From assembly GCF_043290135.1 (NCBI RefSeq), contig NW_027464588.1, positions 7,696,001-7,760,000 on the forward strand: a stretch of 64,000 bases of DNA. Direction: 5' to 3'. Below the pieces are notes generated by a model that saw nothing but the letters and a program-made list of their open reading frames with translations, was not told the DNA's origin and ran no database searches. The DNA is from Rhipicephalus microplus (taxonomy: Eukaryota > Arthropoda > Arachnida > Ixodida > Ixodidae). Numbering within the stretch: the first letter of the stretch is position 1; each line of letters opens with the position of its first letter. The position numbers and the translations under genes were made by a program. This document shows, piece after piece, positions 1-9,893 of this stretch.

Positions 1-19
1 CGAAGCTTTTTGTTTGTAC

Positions 20-97
20 TAACATTGTAATTGACAGCATATAAAGAGAAATAGCGGTTAACATTGTAATTGACAGCATATAAAGAGAAATAGCGGT
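20..97. repeat. 39-bp tandem duplication
   Basis: Two identical 39-bp units (20-58 and 59-97) lie head to tail, each running from TAACATTG to ATAGCGGT. The second abuts the 5'-truncated SINE that begins at 98. Identity of the copies suggests a recent duplication. Confidence 0.9.
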
Positions 98-262
98 GGC
101 TGCACTTTCGATGGAGAGGAAAATGCTGTAGGTTTGTATGCTCAAATTTGAGTGCACGTTAGAGATTCGCAGGTGGTCCAAATTTCCTGAGCCCTTCTTG
201 ACGACATCTCTCTTAATCATAACGTGGTTTTCGGACGTCAAATCACACATATCAATCAATCA
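98..262 (+). mobile_element. tRNA-derived SINE, family 1 (Ruka-like), 5'-truncated
   Basis: The stretch matches the body shared by all family-1 copies in this window: a GATGGAG block, AAAATGCTGTAGG, a TGCTCAAATTTGAGTGCACGTT-type block, a CCTCCACTACGGCGTCTC-type block (here diverged), GTGGTTTTCGGACGTCAAA, and a CACATATCAATCAATCAATT tail. The tRNA-like head is missing. The family recalls the tick SINE Ruka; the name is from memory. Confidence 0.8.
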
Positions 263-1162
263 ATTTATAGAAGTAACCAATGAACACTGTTGTCCTGTCC
301 ACCTTTTTCTCAATTGGTCGGGAGCGCTTGTTAGTGCCATAAAGCAAAATGACTTCACAGTGAAACGTAAACAAAGAACAGAAATAATGTTCTAGTCTTC
401 GAAATTCAGCCCCAAGAAAAAGTGGAGTACTACTTTGTTGACTACGGTAGGTATTGCGCTTGTGTAATTAAGACTCACAAATTTTAAGTTTTGAAGAAAT
501 GATTGATTTCTCTATTTTATTCGCTGCCTTGTTTTGTTGTGAAGGTCACTTGGTTTGTTCAAAATACCATTAAATAACAGCTCCATATTGTGCCCTGGTG
601 GCTGCAACGTGGCATTCGCCTTATTTCCTATATCATCTAGAACTTTTGCTGTAATGATTAGCACGTGAGAGATAACGGGTCTGTTAATTACATAGTGCAA
701 ACGATGTCATTTTACATAATGTGGATTTGACATGACGGCCACTAATCTCCAAAAGCCAAGCTGAAAGATGATAGGACACAAAAGTCATTCACTGGTTTCC
801 CGTTTTTTGACGTATAGCAAATATGCTGAAAGCGTCAGGCGTATTGTTTTAGGAAATGGGAAATGTTTACTTATTCGAACATGAACAGGGCATAATTATG
901 AGAAAAAAAGTAAAAGCACTAAAAAGCGGAGAAAGTAGGGTGCTTATCATGGTCGACAATTGCGTCAAAAATTTCGTTGCTTGAGAATAAATCTGTTCTC
1001 CTTAATGAACTACTAAGTAAAACACTGGGTTTACTATTTTTCTCAGACAAAACATTTACCTTAGGGGATAATTATATAATTCACATGTTATCATTCGACG
1101 GAAGTTTCTCGGTAGGCATTTTGGCTTTGTCTGCGACATCTGCAAGTGCCCGTGAAAGCACG

Positions 1163-1218
1163 TTTTAGCTATGCTGGTTAACCACCTGCATTTCAGCTAT
1201 GCTGGTTAACCACCTGCA
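1163..1218. repeat. 28-bp direct duplication
   Basis: The sequence AGCTATGCTGGTTAACCACC plus TGCA occurs at 1167-1190 and again at 1195-1218, each preceded by a near-identical TTTT/TTTC. The period is 28 bp. Confidence 0.85.
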
Positions 1219-2626
1219 CGGAGCACTTTAGCGGTGATTTTTTTTCTTGTAATATTTTGTCGCACCGAGAGGCCTTGTGATACGCATAAAACATCTCTCG
1301 ACGTTCGGTATTTGTTTCATATCTTCCTTTGTTCATGAAAGGGGTGCCGTAGTGGCATTCAGAAGTTTTTATTTTTGTCACTTCATAAATTTATATACAG
1401 CCATAAAGAAGCACAGGAAAGAGACATGCAACTTTTTGTTTTGCCTTTTGTCGTCACACCATTCATTTGTTCTTTAGAGTTGTACTCTCCCCATCATCTG
1501 TGCTTTTCCAACACAGTAAAAATAAGTAAGAGATTGAAATTAACCATGCACTGATAAGTGTCATGCTTTTCGTACGAAGCGACTTTGGCCTTGCTTCTGG
1601 GTCGACACTGCCTGTCTATGCGCTTCACCATGACGTTCACGATTCTGGCAGCCTGATATATATGTGATCATTTTTATATCTTTGATATTTTTGTTATGTT
1701 CACATTTCCGAGAGACTAAAGCTGCATTTATATTCTGTAGCAAAGACAAGGGATTATCTCCAGAAACGAAAAAAAAGGCGACGCGAAAAAAACAAAACGC
1801 ATGTGGCTGGGGCGCAGCTCTTCAGGGGCACACTGTGTAGTAATAGAAGTGCTTGTTCGGCATCACCTTTATTTTTCTCTTTTTCGTCTTTTATGTGTCC
1901 GAATCAGGTCCAGTAAGCACAGCAAAGTGTAAGGTAGTGATGAAGTGCCACTTCGTCAGTGCTGGCTTTTTGCACCGAGCAGTGAGACAGCCTGAAATGA
2001 AATGTATTTTAAATTTGTGGCAACAGCAGATCCAGAGTAAGGTCATGCCAGTAAACACTTGCACTTAGTATTGCATTGATGGCGAGTAAGGAGCTTCGGC
2101 TTTTCGCCGTCACCAGCTCTTGAATTCGGTGATAATCATGACCTTTCAGCACAAGTGCGAAACTTTCTTGAAGGCGTATTTTTATTTTTAGCCTAATAAC
2201 CCAGCCGGAAAAAAGCAAGCGTAAATTTTTCAGAACAAGAGACAAAAAAAAGATGAAAAAACAACACGAAAATAATATTTGTGGACGACATGTTTTGCTG
2301 TATATCTGACTATGCCACACAATAAATAAATATTTTCAGCTATCTTCTGTTGAATCACAGCCGCCGAACACGTACAAATGCGGGAAAATTGTGAATCGCA
2401 TGATATCACACAGTTAGGCTTGATGTCCATAATCACATATAATGGTTTGTTAAAATGAATGCAATACAAGATTGAAACGTGTGACCGAAATGAAATAACA
2501 ACAAGCGCAAGCAATGGTAGACAAAAGCCGCCTAATAAGAAAAAAAAATCCTCCGAAATTTTCTTAAGCTGCACGAATACCTCTATGGGAAAAGCCGCTG
2601 AAAATGAAGGCATCAATATAACTTCC

Positions 2627-2650
2627 TTCTCTCGTTTGTAAACGAGAGAA
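2627..2650. repeat. perfect 11-bp-arm palindrome
   Basis: TTCTCTCGTTT (2627-2637) is followed by GT and then AAACGAGAGAA (2640-2650), the exact reverse complement. A short hairpin could form. No surrounding element was recognised, so its role is unknown. Confidence 0.8.
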
Positions 2651-3436
2651 AGGGTTGAAGCCGTCGCAACCACTCAAGACGTTCGGTAGGTGCGTGCAGG
2701 AGTTTCGCTCTGCTATAAGGTGTCTGAAATCGAAGCATATACTGTTTACGAACTTTGTGTTAACGCGACCACGAATAACAACGTAGGTAAACTTGTGACG
2801 TGACGATTTGGCTTTTTCAGACAGGCTCGTTGCTATCAATTATTCATTGCGTAACTTGGCAATAGACATCTGATTTTTGCGACGTTTTTTATGTAAATGC
2901 TGACTTTAAAACATCTTCGTTTTGCTTGAAACAAAGGTATCGTTACCTGCAAACTATTTATTGGCAATATTGATTGGCACATGGGGAGCTATTTTATTGT
3001 GCACCAACATAAGCAGCAGAAAGCACTGAAGCTCGCATCAGGATCGGATCAAAGATCAAGGCTTGTTATGTAGATGCTGCTCTTACTTCACAACTTAATT
3101 CTACATTACTGAAAAAAAAAACAGCAATTTGTTCTGCGCAAAATTTAATTGGTATGGTGATCTTCGCTATTCAGTTTTAGTAATAGTGTGCTTCGGGTGA
3201 TAATATACCTCAAAACTTTCAAAACTTCACAGTAGGTTATTTTTTTATAATCCTTACCCAACTTACAGCTTTAGTGTCATTGCGACAGAATTATAAAAAA
3301 AATCTGCTTTAGAGAATACTAAGCCGGGGTTCATGCAATAATTAATGAACGAAGAAGATAAATGCGACATATATCATGATTTCAAATGAATACCAACTAA
3401 TGCCCTGCGAACCTTGTATTCTTGATGGGCATCTGT

Positions 3437-5366
3437 GATCGGCGGGTAGCAGCACGAGAACTTTGTCACCCACGCTTAAGTCCCGCTTCTTCGCCTTGCG
3501 ATCATAGTAAGTCTTCTGACGAACATGTGCCTACGCAAGGTCCTGAGATGCTATTTCACAGGTTCGTTGCAGACGTTCCCGCAATTTTACGATGTATTCG
3601 TAGGTTGACTTGGTCGCGTCATCCAACTTTGGGTTAGTCCACAAGTTTCTCAATATCGTCATTGGGCCGCGAACGTATCGGCCATAAAGCAACTCGAACG
3701 GCGAGTATCCGGTACTCTTTTGTGGCATCTCCCGATACGCGAAAAGGAGAGGGCCGAGGTAGCGGTCCCAGTTTTTCGGGCTTTCCCGACTCATTCGGCG
3801 GAGCATTTGCTTCAACGTGCCGTTGAATCGTTCCACTAACCCGTTTGCCATCAGATGGTAAGGGGTTGTCGGTAATTGCCTGATAGATAGTAGCCGGCTG
3901 AACTCCTTCATAACCGACGACATGAAGCTTGTCCCGCGGTCGCTTACAATTTCGCGTGGTAGACCAACTCGAGACAGCATTTCCATTAGTCCTTCTGCCA
4001 CGACCTTGCTTTCACTCGAAGGAAGTGCGATGGCGTCTGGATATCTCGTTGCGAAATCCACCATGGTTAGAACGTACCTGTTGCCCTTGAAAGATGTCGG
4101 TGACAAAGGACCGATGATGTCGATGCCCACACGTGAAAACGGGGTCTCAATGATTGGCATGGTACCTAGCGGAGCCCGACCAACCAAATGGCGCGGGACA
4201 GTCCGCTGACAGATATCGCAGGACTTCACAAACCTCTTGGTTTCTGATTGAACACCTGGCCAGAAGAATTCGGCAAGAATACGGACATTTGTTCGGGATA
4301 ACCCTTGGTGTCCCGCGAGGACACCTTCATGGGCTATTTTGAGCACAGTCTCTCGCAGTTGTCTTGGTACGACCAGTTGTTCGAGTTCCTTCTCGGAGAG
4401 TAGCTTGTGCTTCCGATACAAGATACCATCTACAAGAAAGAAGCAGGGTTCGCAATTTTTTACTATTTACTTTTTACCAAGACTCTCATAACAATGCCGT
4501 AACGATGGGTCATTTCTTTGGTATTCCTCAAGCGTGACTTTATCTATGATTGTGGCAGTGGCTTTCAGAACAGGTAGCCTGGTTGTGGCACGTGTTTCTT
4601 TCACTGCTGCAGCACTATCACCTAGTGGTACTTGATCTGCGGGTCTATGAGGTGTGCAAGTTGTCTCTACTGTCATTGGGAAGTAGCCTGAATCGTTTCC
4701 AACATCACTTTGCGTGTCGTCCGCGATGATGAGCACGGGCGAGTTAGCGAGTTTTCTAACTACCTTCCCTCCGCTGTAATCACGATGCCTCTCACGATGC
4801 TGGTGGGGCTTGTGCGAATATTCTAGTTCTGAAGATCGGGCACCTTCGATGTTGCCTAGAACGACATCGTATAGAGGGTTCTTCATGCATTTAACTCGCA
4901 CGACACCGGTGAAGAACGGTGTGTCAATAGAAACAATTGCCTCCGGCAAGTTGTGAACTGTTCTGTCGAGCAGAAAAACCGGACTTGTAGTGCCCGTAAA
5001 CTTCTCTTTCGGGACAAGCCTTTCTCGTACCACTACCGTGTTGCATCCCGTATCTCGAAGTAGAGATACAGTTTTGCCCTCAAGCAATCCTCTCACTACA
5101 GGCAGAGTTCCGACATCAGCCACAGTTGGGGTATGCGTCGACGTCATATTCACGACCGGGATAGTCTCCCCAGTCTGGAGTACGACGTACCCTTCATCCG
5201 GTTTCTCCGGTGTGTCAGCGTTTTTCTCCTTCTTTGGGTGACAGCGTGCACGACGCCAACTGCTTTTCCTGGGTTCGAGTTGTCTCCACAGACGAACCGT
5301 TTCTGCCACTTGACCAGCCTGTTGCTGAATGGTTATTTCTTGTTCGAGACCAACATTCAGAGGCAC
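3437..5366 (-). pseudogene. pol: pol fragment: retropepsin followed by integrase, no RT between
   Basis: The protease region (5366-4467) shows the active-site triad in LLRDTGCNTVVV (Asp-Thr-Gly near residues 105-107 of that open stretch) and a DVVLGN motif downstream. After an in-frame TAA at 4467-4469 the same frame continues into integrase (to 3531). Integrase has the HHCC zinc module (counting from 4421: H31, H38, C68, C71) and the DDE core (D101 in GIDIIGPL, D161 in IVSDRGTSF, E197 in NGLVERFNG). A TAG at 3531 interrupts it, and the C-terminal domain (YYDRKAKKRD, VGDKVLVLLP) remains readable to about 3437, where similarity ends. RT and RNase H are absent from this window. In the native element this polyprotein would cleave Gag-Pol and insert cDNA; this copy cannot. 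Confidence 0.85.
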
Positions 5367-6279
5367 GGTTCCCTGTCTTATTGCACAAGAAACAGAGACT
5401 TTGGCCCTTAAACTGGTGCTTAGCAGTTTCTGCTTTACGAGTATCTGCTGAGCTCTCCTTATACAGCTTGTCCTTGCCCAAATTGAACAAATCTTGGGCT
5501 TCCAGAGAGCAGTCTGCGTTCTGCGCTAAAGAGTGCAATTCCTTACAGTTCCTCTCCTTCAGAAATACCCTCAGGGTGGGTGAGCATTCCTTCATGAAAT
5601 GTTCTGAAATCATTACGTCGCGAAAATCGTCATATGTTTTCTCGACATTTGCCAGCTCCATCCAACGGTAGAAATGACCTGCTATGCGAGAAGCATATTG
5701 GAGCCCCGTCTCCTTGTCCTCTGGTCTCGCCTTGCGAAATTTCTCGCGGTATCCTTCAGCCGTATACCGGAATCGTAACAGCAATGTTGCCTTCACCTGA
5801 TCATAGTCGGTGGCGGAAGCAGAGTCAAGTCGACTAATCACGGATCACGCCTCTCCCGTCAGGCACAAGCTGAGCGAAAGGGCCCATTTGCTCCGAGGCC
5901 ACTCCTGAGACACCGCGACGCGCTCTAAACGCTGCAGATATGCGTCGAGGTCGTCTCGCATCTCGTTGAACGGTGGCAATAGCTTGTGCGGGCCACAGCT
6001 ATCCATTACAGCCGGGGACGCTGCGTCATCGCTTACCTGTCTCCCTATCTCTCCCGCGTTCGAACCAGTCTTCTGCTCTTGGAGCTTTAGCTTCAACAGC
6101 AAAACGCGCTCCTCGGCTTGCAGCCGTCTTTCCTCCAGCGCTAAATTTTCTCGCTGCTCGTCGCAAATTTGCGCACGAAGGTCCCTTTCGATAACGCGCT
6201 CCGCGTCAACCCATTTCTGCAGTGCCGATCATGTTAGACCCATGCCCGTTCCGATCGCGTGCAATTTCTCTAAATCCAT
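5215..6279 (-). pseudogene. gag: gag with SCAN-like capsid domain, broken by stops
   Basis: The likely start is the ATG at 6279, in frame with the rest. The N-terminal part is a charged, Glu/Leu-rich probable coiled coil (about 6228-6060). An in-frame TGA at 6229-6231 and another at 5848-5850 interrupt the frame. From 5841 the open stretch holds a SCAN-like capsid domain (about residues 12-118 of that stretch), recognisable by the spacing of EGYREKF, YRWMELANVEKTYDDFRD, EHFMKECS and FLKERN. A zinc knuckle follows (C150, C153, C163) with Asn158 where His is expected. Near 5220 the frame shifts by one into protease. The protein would form the virus-like particle core. Gmr1-like Gag is the proposed ancestor of the vertebrate SCAN domain, which agrees with the pol order here. 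Confidence 0.8.
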
Positions 6280-6326
6280 CGGTTCGTCCCGCCCGTCTGG
6301 CTCTCGGCAAGAAGGTAAGGCCGATC

Positions 6327-6345
6327 TATCCTGGCAGGCTCGCCA
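6327..6345 (-). other. primer-binding site of the gypsy element
   Basis: On the minus strand TGGCGAGCCTGCCAGGATA lies five bases inside the putative LTR end (CCCACA). TGG followed by a tRNA 3'-end complement is the standard signature for minus-strand priming, and TGGCGA starts are common in arthropod gypsy elements. The tRNA was not identified. Confidence 0.6.
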
Positions 6346-6414
6346 AAATTTGTGGGCAACTGTGGGCACAGGTTAGCCAGATGAGGACAGAGGACGTTCG
6401 AGGACAACAAGAGA

Positions 6415-6424
6415 CTTTTATATA
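6415..6424 (-). promoter_or_regulatory. TATA box in the LTR
   Basis: TATATAAAAG reads on the minus strand about 65 bases before the LTR end. It implies transcription starting near 6390 and a short R-U5, as is usual for gypsy elements. Confidence 0.45.
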
Positions 6425-6790
6425 CACGAAGACGGACAAATGGATACACACAACATAAACTCACACATATATACACGCGTTCACGGTCCTACGCGAAAGG
6501 GAGTTAATGTTCTTGTTCGTCCACTCACATTCTACTCTTGGGGCGCGAACGTTGCGCTTGACCTTGAGCTCTCTGGTAGTCAGGAAGCGGTGTGCCTTGT
6601 GCTTGCGGAGTTCGTACCGAGGCGGGGCCCGGTCTAGAAGATAACCGCCAGGGGCATCCCAGTACGGTGGTCAACGCCTGGGCTTGCCTGTACACCACCG
6701 AGAACAGCGTACCGTCGACTGCCGCGAACAGACCTGGGACAGCGTCTCGCTGCGGGACCAGAACAGCAGCTGGCCGTGACGAACGTTGCT

Positions 6791-7116
6791 TCAGATCAAC
6801 GTGCGGGTGAGGTGGGGCGATGCCCAGTCCAGGACGCACCCGAGGACTTCAACGCCGAGACGAGGCCTGGACACGGAGGGTCAGAACGAGCAGCCGGGGC
6901 GTGGCCCGAACTTGTCCTCGCAATCTGCTCTCTGGGGTTAGCCGAGCTGTCCCCGGGACCAACGTGGGGGAGAGGTGGGGCGACGCCCAGTCCAGGAGGC
7001 ACCCGAGGACTTCAACGCCGAGGCGAGGCCCGGACACGGAGGGTCAGAACGAGCAGCCGGGGCGTGGCCCGAACTTGTCCTTGCTCTCTGCTCTCTGGGG
7101 TTAGCCGAGCTGTCCC
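6791..7116. repeat. two tandem 163-bp repeats in LTR U3
   Basis: GGTGGGGCGA (6811, 6974) and GCCGAGCTGTCCC (6941, 7104) recur at exactly 163 bp with few differences between copies. Repeated U3 blocks often act as enhancers in LTRs; that role is inference. Confidence 0.85.
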
Positions 7117-7632
7117 TGTGGCTCGGGAGCTTTTCACGTGGTATGCGCACGAGCACGCGCATAGGCGAGCTCATAGTTTTACCGCTATCACCATCATGAT
7201 GATTCCCGCGCACCCTGAAATACTAAATAGGCCCCGCACACCGATTTTCTACGTCAAAGCATGACGCCCACTCTCCAGGGCAGCGTTTTTTACCACAGCA
7301 TCAAACCAAGAAAACCAGTTTCTTTTCCTCGATCATTTACTTTCCTTGCTTATTCTTCGACACATATATATTATTTCCGTGACATGAACTTTTTCAGTCT
7401 CCCCTCTCTACTCGTTCACCTCGGTCGTGTCTCTCTGATCGTCGAATAACTTCGAACCTAATCAAATGGCTCAAATAATGTGGTTACTCGCTATTTTCAA
7501 TAGTCGATAACAAATGGCACAAATTTTGTGAAAAGTTAGTCAGAAAAACTTTTTTATTTTGCAAGGTGGAAGCTGGAATACACTATACATACTCTTTTTG
7601 CGGCGTTCGTATTCACGTACGTACGCCCGTAC

Positions 7633-7697
7633 GTGTGTGTGTGTGTGTGTGTGTGTGCGCGTGTGTGTGTGTGTGTGTGTGTGTGTGTTGTGTGTGG
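7633..7697. repeat. (GT)n microsatellite
   Basis: An almost uninterrupted GT run of about 65 bp with a short GCGC interruption. Confidence 0.95.
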
Positions 7698-8102
7698 TGC
7701 GCTGCACTCAAAGCTGTTGCTTTCCCTTTTATCTTACTGTGCATGCTCATATTATTCCATGCATTCATTTATTGAATCTAATTGATGGTGTTGCATAATT
7801 CAAGGCAGTAAACTACAAGGGGAGAAGTTATGTGGATAGGCAGGGACGTCAACTGGAAAGCAAATATGTAGTAGGCTACCCTGCAAGGGGGAAGGTTTGA
7901 AGGGAGACAGAAAAAGTAAGAAAGAGGGAATGAGATAGGGAGGAGGGATTTAGAAATATAATAAGTGGGTGAAGTCGTTTGATTAAACAGTTCCTTTTCT
8001 TTTTCGGCGCGTGCCTCCTGAATAGAAAACAGCCAACACATTACAATATTGCTAGCAATACGTACTAAAAACACACCTCAGCAAAATATCTTCATCACTC
8101 CT

Positions 8103-8356
8103 GCCTTCACCTACCCTACTGAAACGTTCCGCATATACGGATCCGTACATACGCAATTATTGGACTACGGAAAGCCGCATCATGCGGAAAGATGCGAACA
8201 TCCGCCGCTTATGGAAAGCGCCATATCATGCGAAAAGATGCGGACATCCGCAGCTTACGGAAAGCGCCATATCGTGCGAAAAGATGCGGACATCCGCAGC
8301 TTACGGAAAGTGCCATATCATGCTAAATTACCTGATAAGCAGCTTACGGAAATCAG
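8103..8356 (+). repeat. 46-bp minisatellite with a conserved left edge
   Basis: GATGCG(G/A)ACATCCGC blocks occur at 8191, 8237 and 8283, giving a 46-bp period and a little over three units. Each unit holds a GCGGA-CA-TCCGC mini-hairpin and CTTACGGAAAGC. The left edge, CACCTACCCTACTGAAACG then TTCCGCAT, recurs in inverted orientation beside the 53-bp minisatellite at 33.6 kb, and both arrays end in CTTACGGAAAT. The open frame through the array (8049-8474) is a by-product of the repeat. Confidence 0.85.
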
Positions 8357-8814
8357 CATAATGCAGAAACCATGTATCTATCTGCTGCATCTTGCAGAGA
8401 TCAAATGGACATCCTTGATCTCGAGTAAAAGCAGTTGGCCATTCACGTTGTTTGCAAAACCAAGTACTGTGTAGAAATATATATGAATATTTCATTCTTA
8501 ATATTTTGCATGAAGGTGAAATATGTTTGCTATCTGAAACAGCCTTGATGAGTAAACAAAGGCTTGAAAGAAACAAATGTGTTAAGAAGCTACTTAATGA
8601 GGGATTGAATCATCGGCACCTTTCTAATTGTCGTGATGCGGAAGCAAAATTACCTTTTAAATAAAATACATTACAAAACTACTAAATTAACATGCTAGCG
8701 ATCATAAATGGTGGTTACATTGCAACACATTATTGCAGTGTTCTATGCAAGACCTAAAGAACTTATAAAGTTATTACTATCAATAGAGAAGCATTATTAT
8801 ACACACCAGCCCTG

Positions 8815-9139
8815 CTACAATCAATATATTTTTTATTTGTCTGTATGCTCCAGCTGTGAATGGTGACATTGCAGTGTTGATGGTACACAAATGAGGTGAC
8901 TACACCGTAATTTCACGAGCTCCACCTGAGCCACAGGATGGTGGCACAAAACACAATGTAACAGCAATTTTAGAACAAAATGTTTAAACATAGATAATAA
9001 TCATAGCACAGTGAAAGTGTGGCGCTGTGTTTGTATCATGAACGCCTTGTGGAGATCGGTGAAATGCTGCTTGAGGCTCCGGCACCACTGTAAATTTGGA
9101 AGGTCCCTGCCATAGAACTTATGTGTCCTTCATAGGCAC
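8815..9139 (-). other. candidate terminal exon with 3' UTR and poly(A) signal
   Basis: On the minus strand a good 3' splice site (TTTAATTTCCAG) opens an exon at 9139. With two bases carried into the first codon, 32-33 codons stay open (beginning AYEGHISSMAGTFQIYSG) before a TGA near 9037; the other two frames stop within a few codons. A canonical AATAAA lies at 8832-8837 with cleavage expected near 8815. The peptide is not recognised. Upstream candidate exons lie at 13.3, 13.9 and 16.8 kb. It could also be the 3' end of a non-coding RNA or a chance match. Confidence 0.3.
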
Positions 9140-9686
9140 CTGGAAATTAAAATAATTGGCACAAATAATGTCAGAGACACATGTTAGCACATTAGCTCAC
9201 ATGCACAAGAAATATAACACACAGAATGAAACTGAAAATGCAAGGCACACAATCCTTCATGTTATGCATATGTGAATAATAGAAGGAATGAGTTTATAAA
9301 TTAGTTCTGCCACATCAAAGAAAACAGCATCCTTATCACAGTGAAAATAACTAGGTTGTCACGATTTGCAATGGTAGAGATAATTGATTAATAGGTCCTT
9401 ATAAAATTATGATTTAAATGCTTCCTGCACAGTAAAACTTTAGAAACTGCAAGTGAAAGCTCTCAATGTACATTTAATAGTGTGTGCATGTACATCTGCT
9501 GCCTTTATACTATACAGTTTGTGCACAAAATTGGCATCTTGAACAATTTTGAGAGTTAAACCTATGCACCTTATGAAGGTTAAAATCACCATGAAAGCAA
9601 GCAGGACAAGGCAGGTGCCATTAAAAATTTGTGCAAGCCAGATAACTATAACCGAACTGCACACATATAGGGGAGCAAGAGTACCA

Positions 9687-9893
9687 GAAATTCGGCTGCT
9701 AACCCACAGGTCGCGATATCAAATCCCGGCTCCATTTCCGATGGAGGCAGAAATGCTGTAGGCATGTGTGCTCAGATTTGGGTATACGTTAAAGAACCCC
9801 AAGTGGTTGAAGTTTCCAGTGCCCTCCACTACGGCGTCTCTCATAATCATATCGTGGTTTTCGGACGTGAAACCCCACATATAAATCAAGAAT
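9687..9893 (+). mobile_element. SINE family 1 copy
   Basis: Part of the tRNA-like head is present (CGGCTGCTAACCCACAGGTCGCGATATCAAATCCCGGC, whose B-box portion is diverged), followed by the full family-1 body and the ACGTGAAACCCCACATATAAATCAAG tail. The A-box end of the head is missing. Confidence 0.85.

Larger units (their letters stand above)
263..3436. other. AT-rich stretch without a recognisable gene
   Basis: Open frames here are short (at most about 147 codons), overlap on both strands, lack domain motifs and have no supporting splice or promoter pattern that I trust. Only a 28-bp direct duplication (1163-1218) and a palindrome (2627-2650) stand out. Probably intergenic or intronic. Confidence 0.5.
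3437..7261 (-). mobile_element. Ty3/gypsy retrotransposon, Gmr1-like, decayed and 3'-truncated
   Basis: Read on the minus strand, the element has a putative 5' LTR (6351 to about 7261), a primer-binding site (6327-6345), gag with a SCAN-like capsid domain, aspartic protease, then integrase. Recognisable integrase sequence stops near 3437, so the end of integrase, anything after it and the 3' LTR are missing. Protease and integrase lie in one frame, separated only by a stop codon and about 50 residues of linker, with no sign of a deletion junction. That gag-PR-IN order is typical of Gmr1-like elements, where RT follows IN; normal gypsy elements have RT and RNase H between PR and IN. In-frame stops and one frameshift make the copy inactive. 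The upper LTR boundary is a guess because no second LTR is present for comparison. Confidence 0.8.
6351..7261 (-). repeat. putative 5' LTR of the gypsy element
   Basis: The inner boundary is supported by the adjacent primer-binding site and a terminal CA (minus strand). The outer end is uncertain: GC-rich sequence continues to about 7130 and several CA/TG choices exist up to about 7261. It contains a TATA box and two tandem 163-bp repeats in what would be U3. The open frames inside are GC-driven and not considered coding. Confidence 0.45.

Noticed and set aside
4421..4500. Internal deletion of RT-RNase H from an ordinary gypsy element
   Set aside because: The protease linker and integrase N-terminus are continuous in one frame with conserved linker motifs, and the Gag is Gmr1-like. 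Not fully excluded without full-length relatives.
6776..7264. 162-codon plus-strand frame and several overlapping GC-rich frames
   Set aside because: They lie in the GC-rich LTR with 163-bp repeats, are open in many frames at once and show repeat-derived peptides only.
8164..8330. CRISPR-like array
   Set aside because: The 46-bp units are contiguous tandem copies without unique spacers, in a eukaryotic setting.
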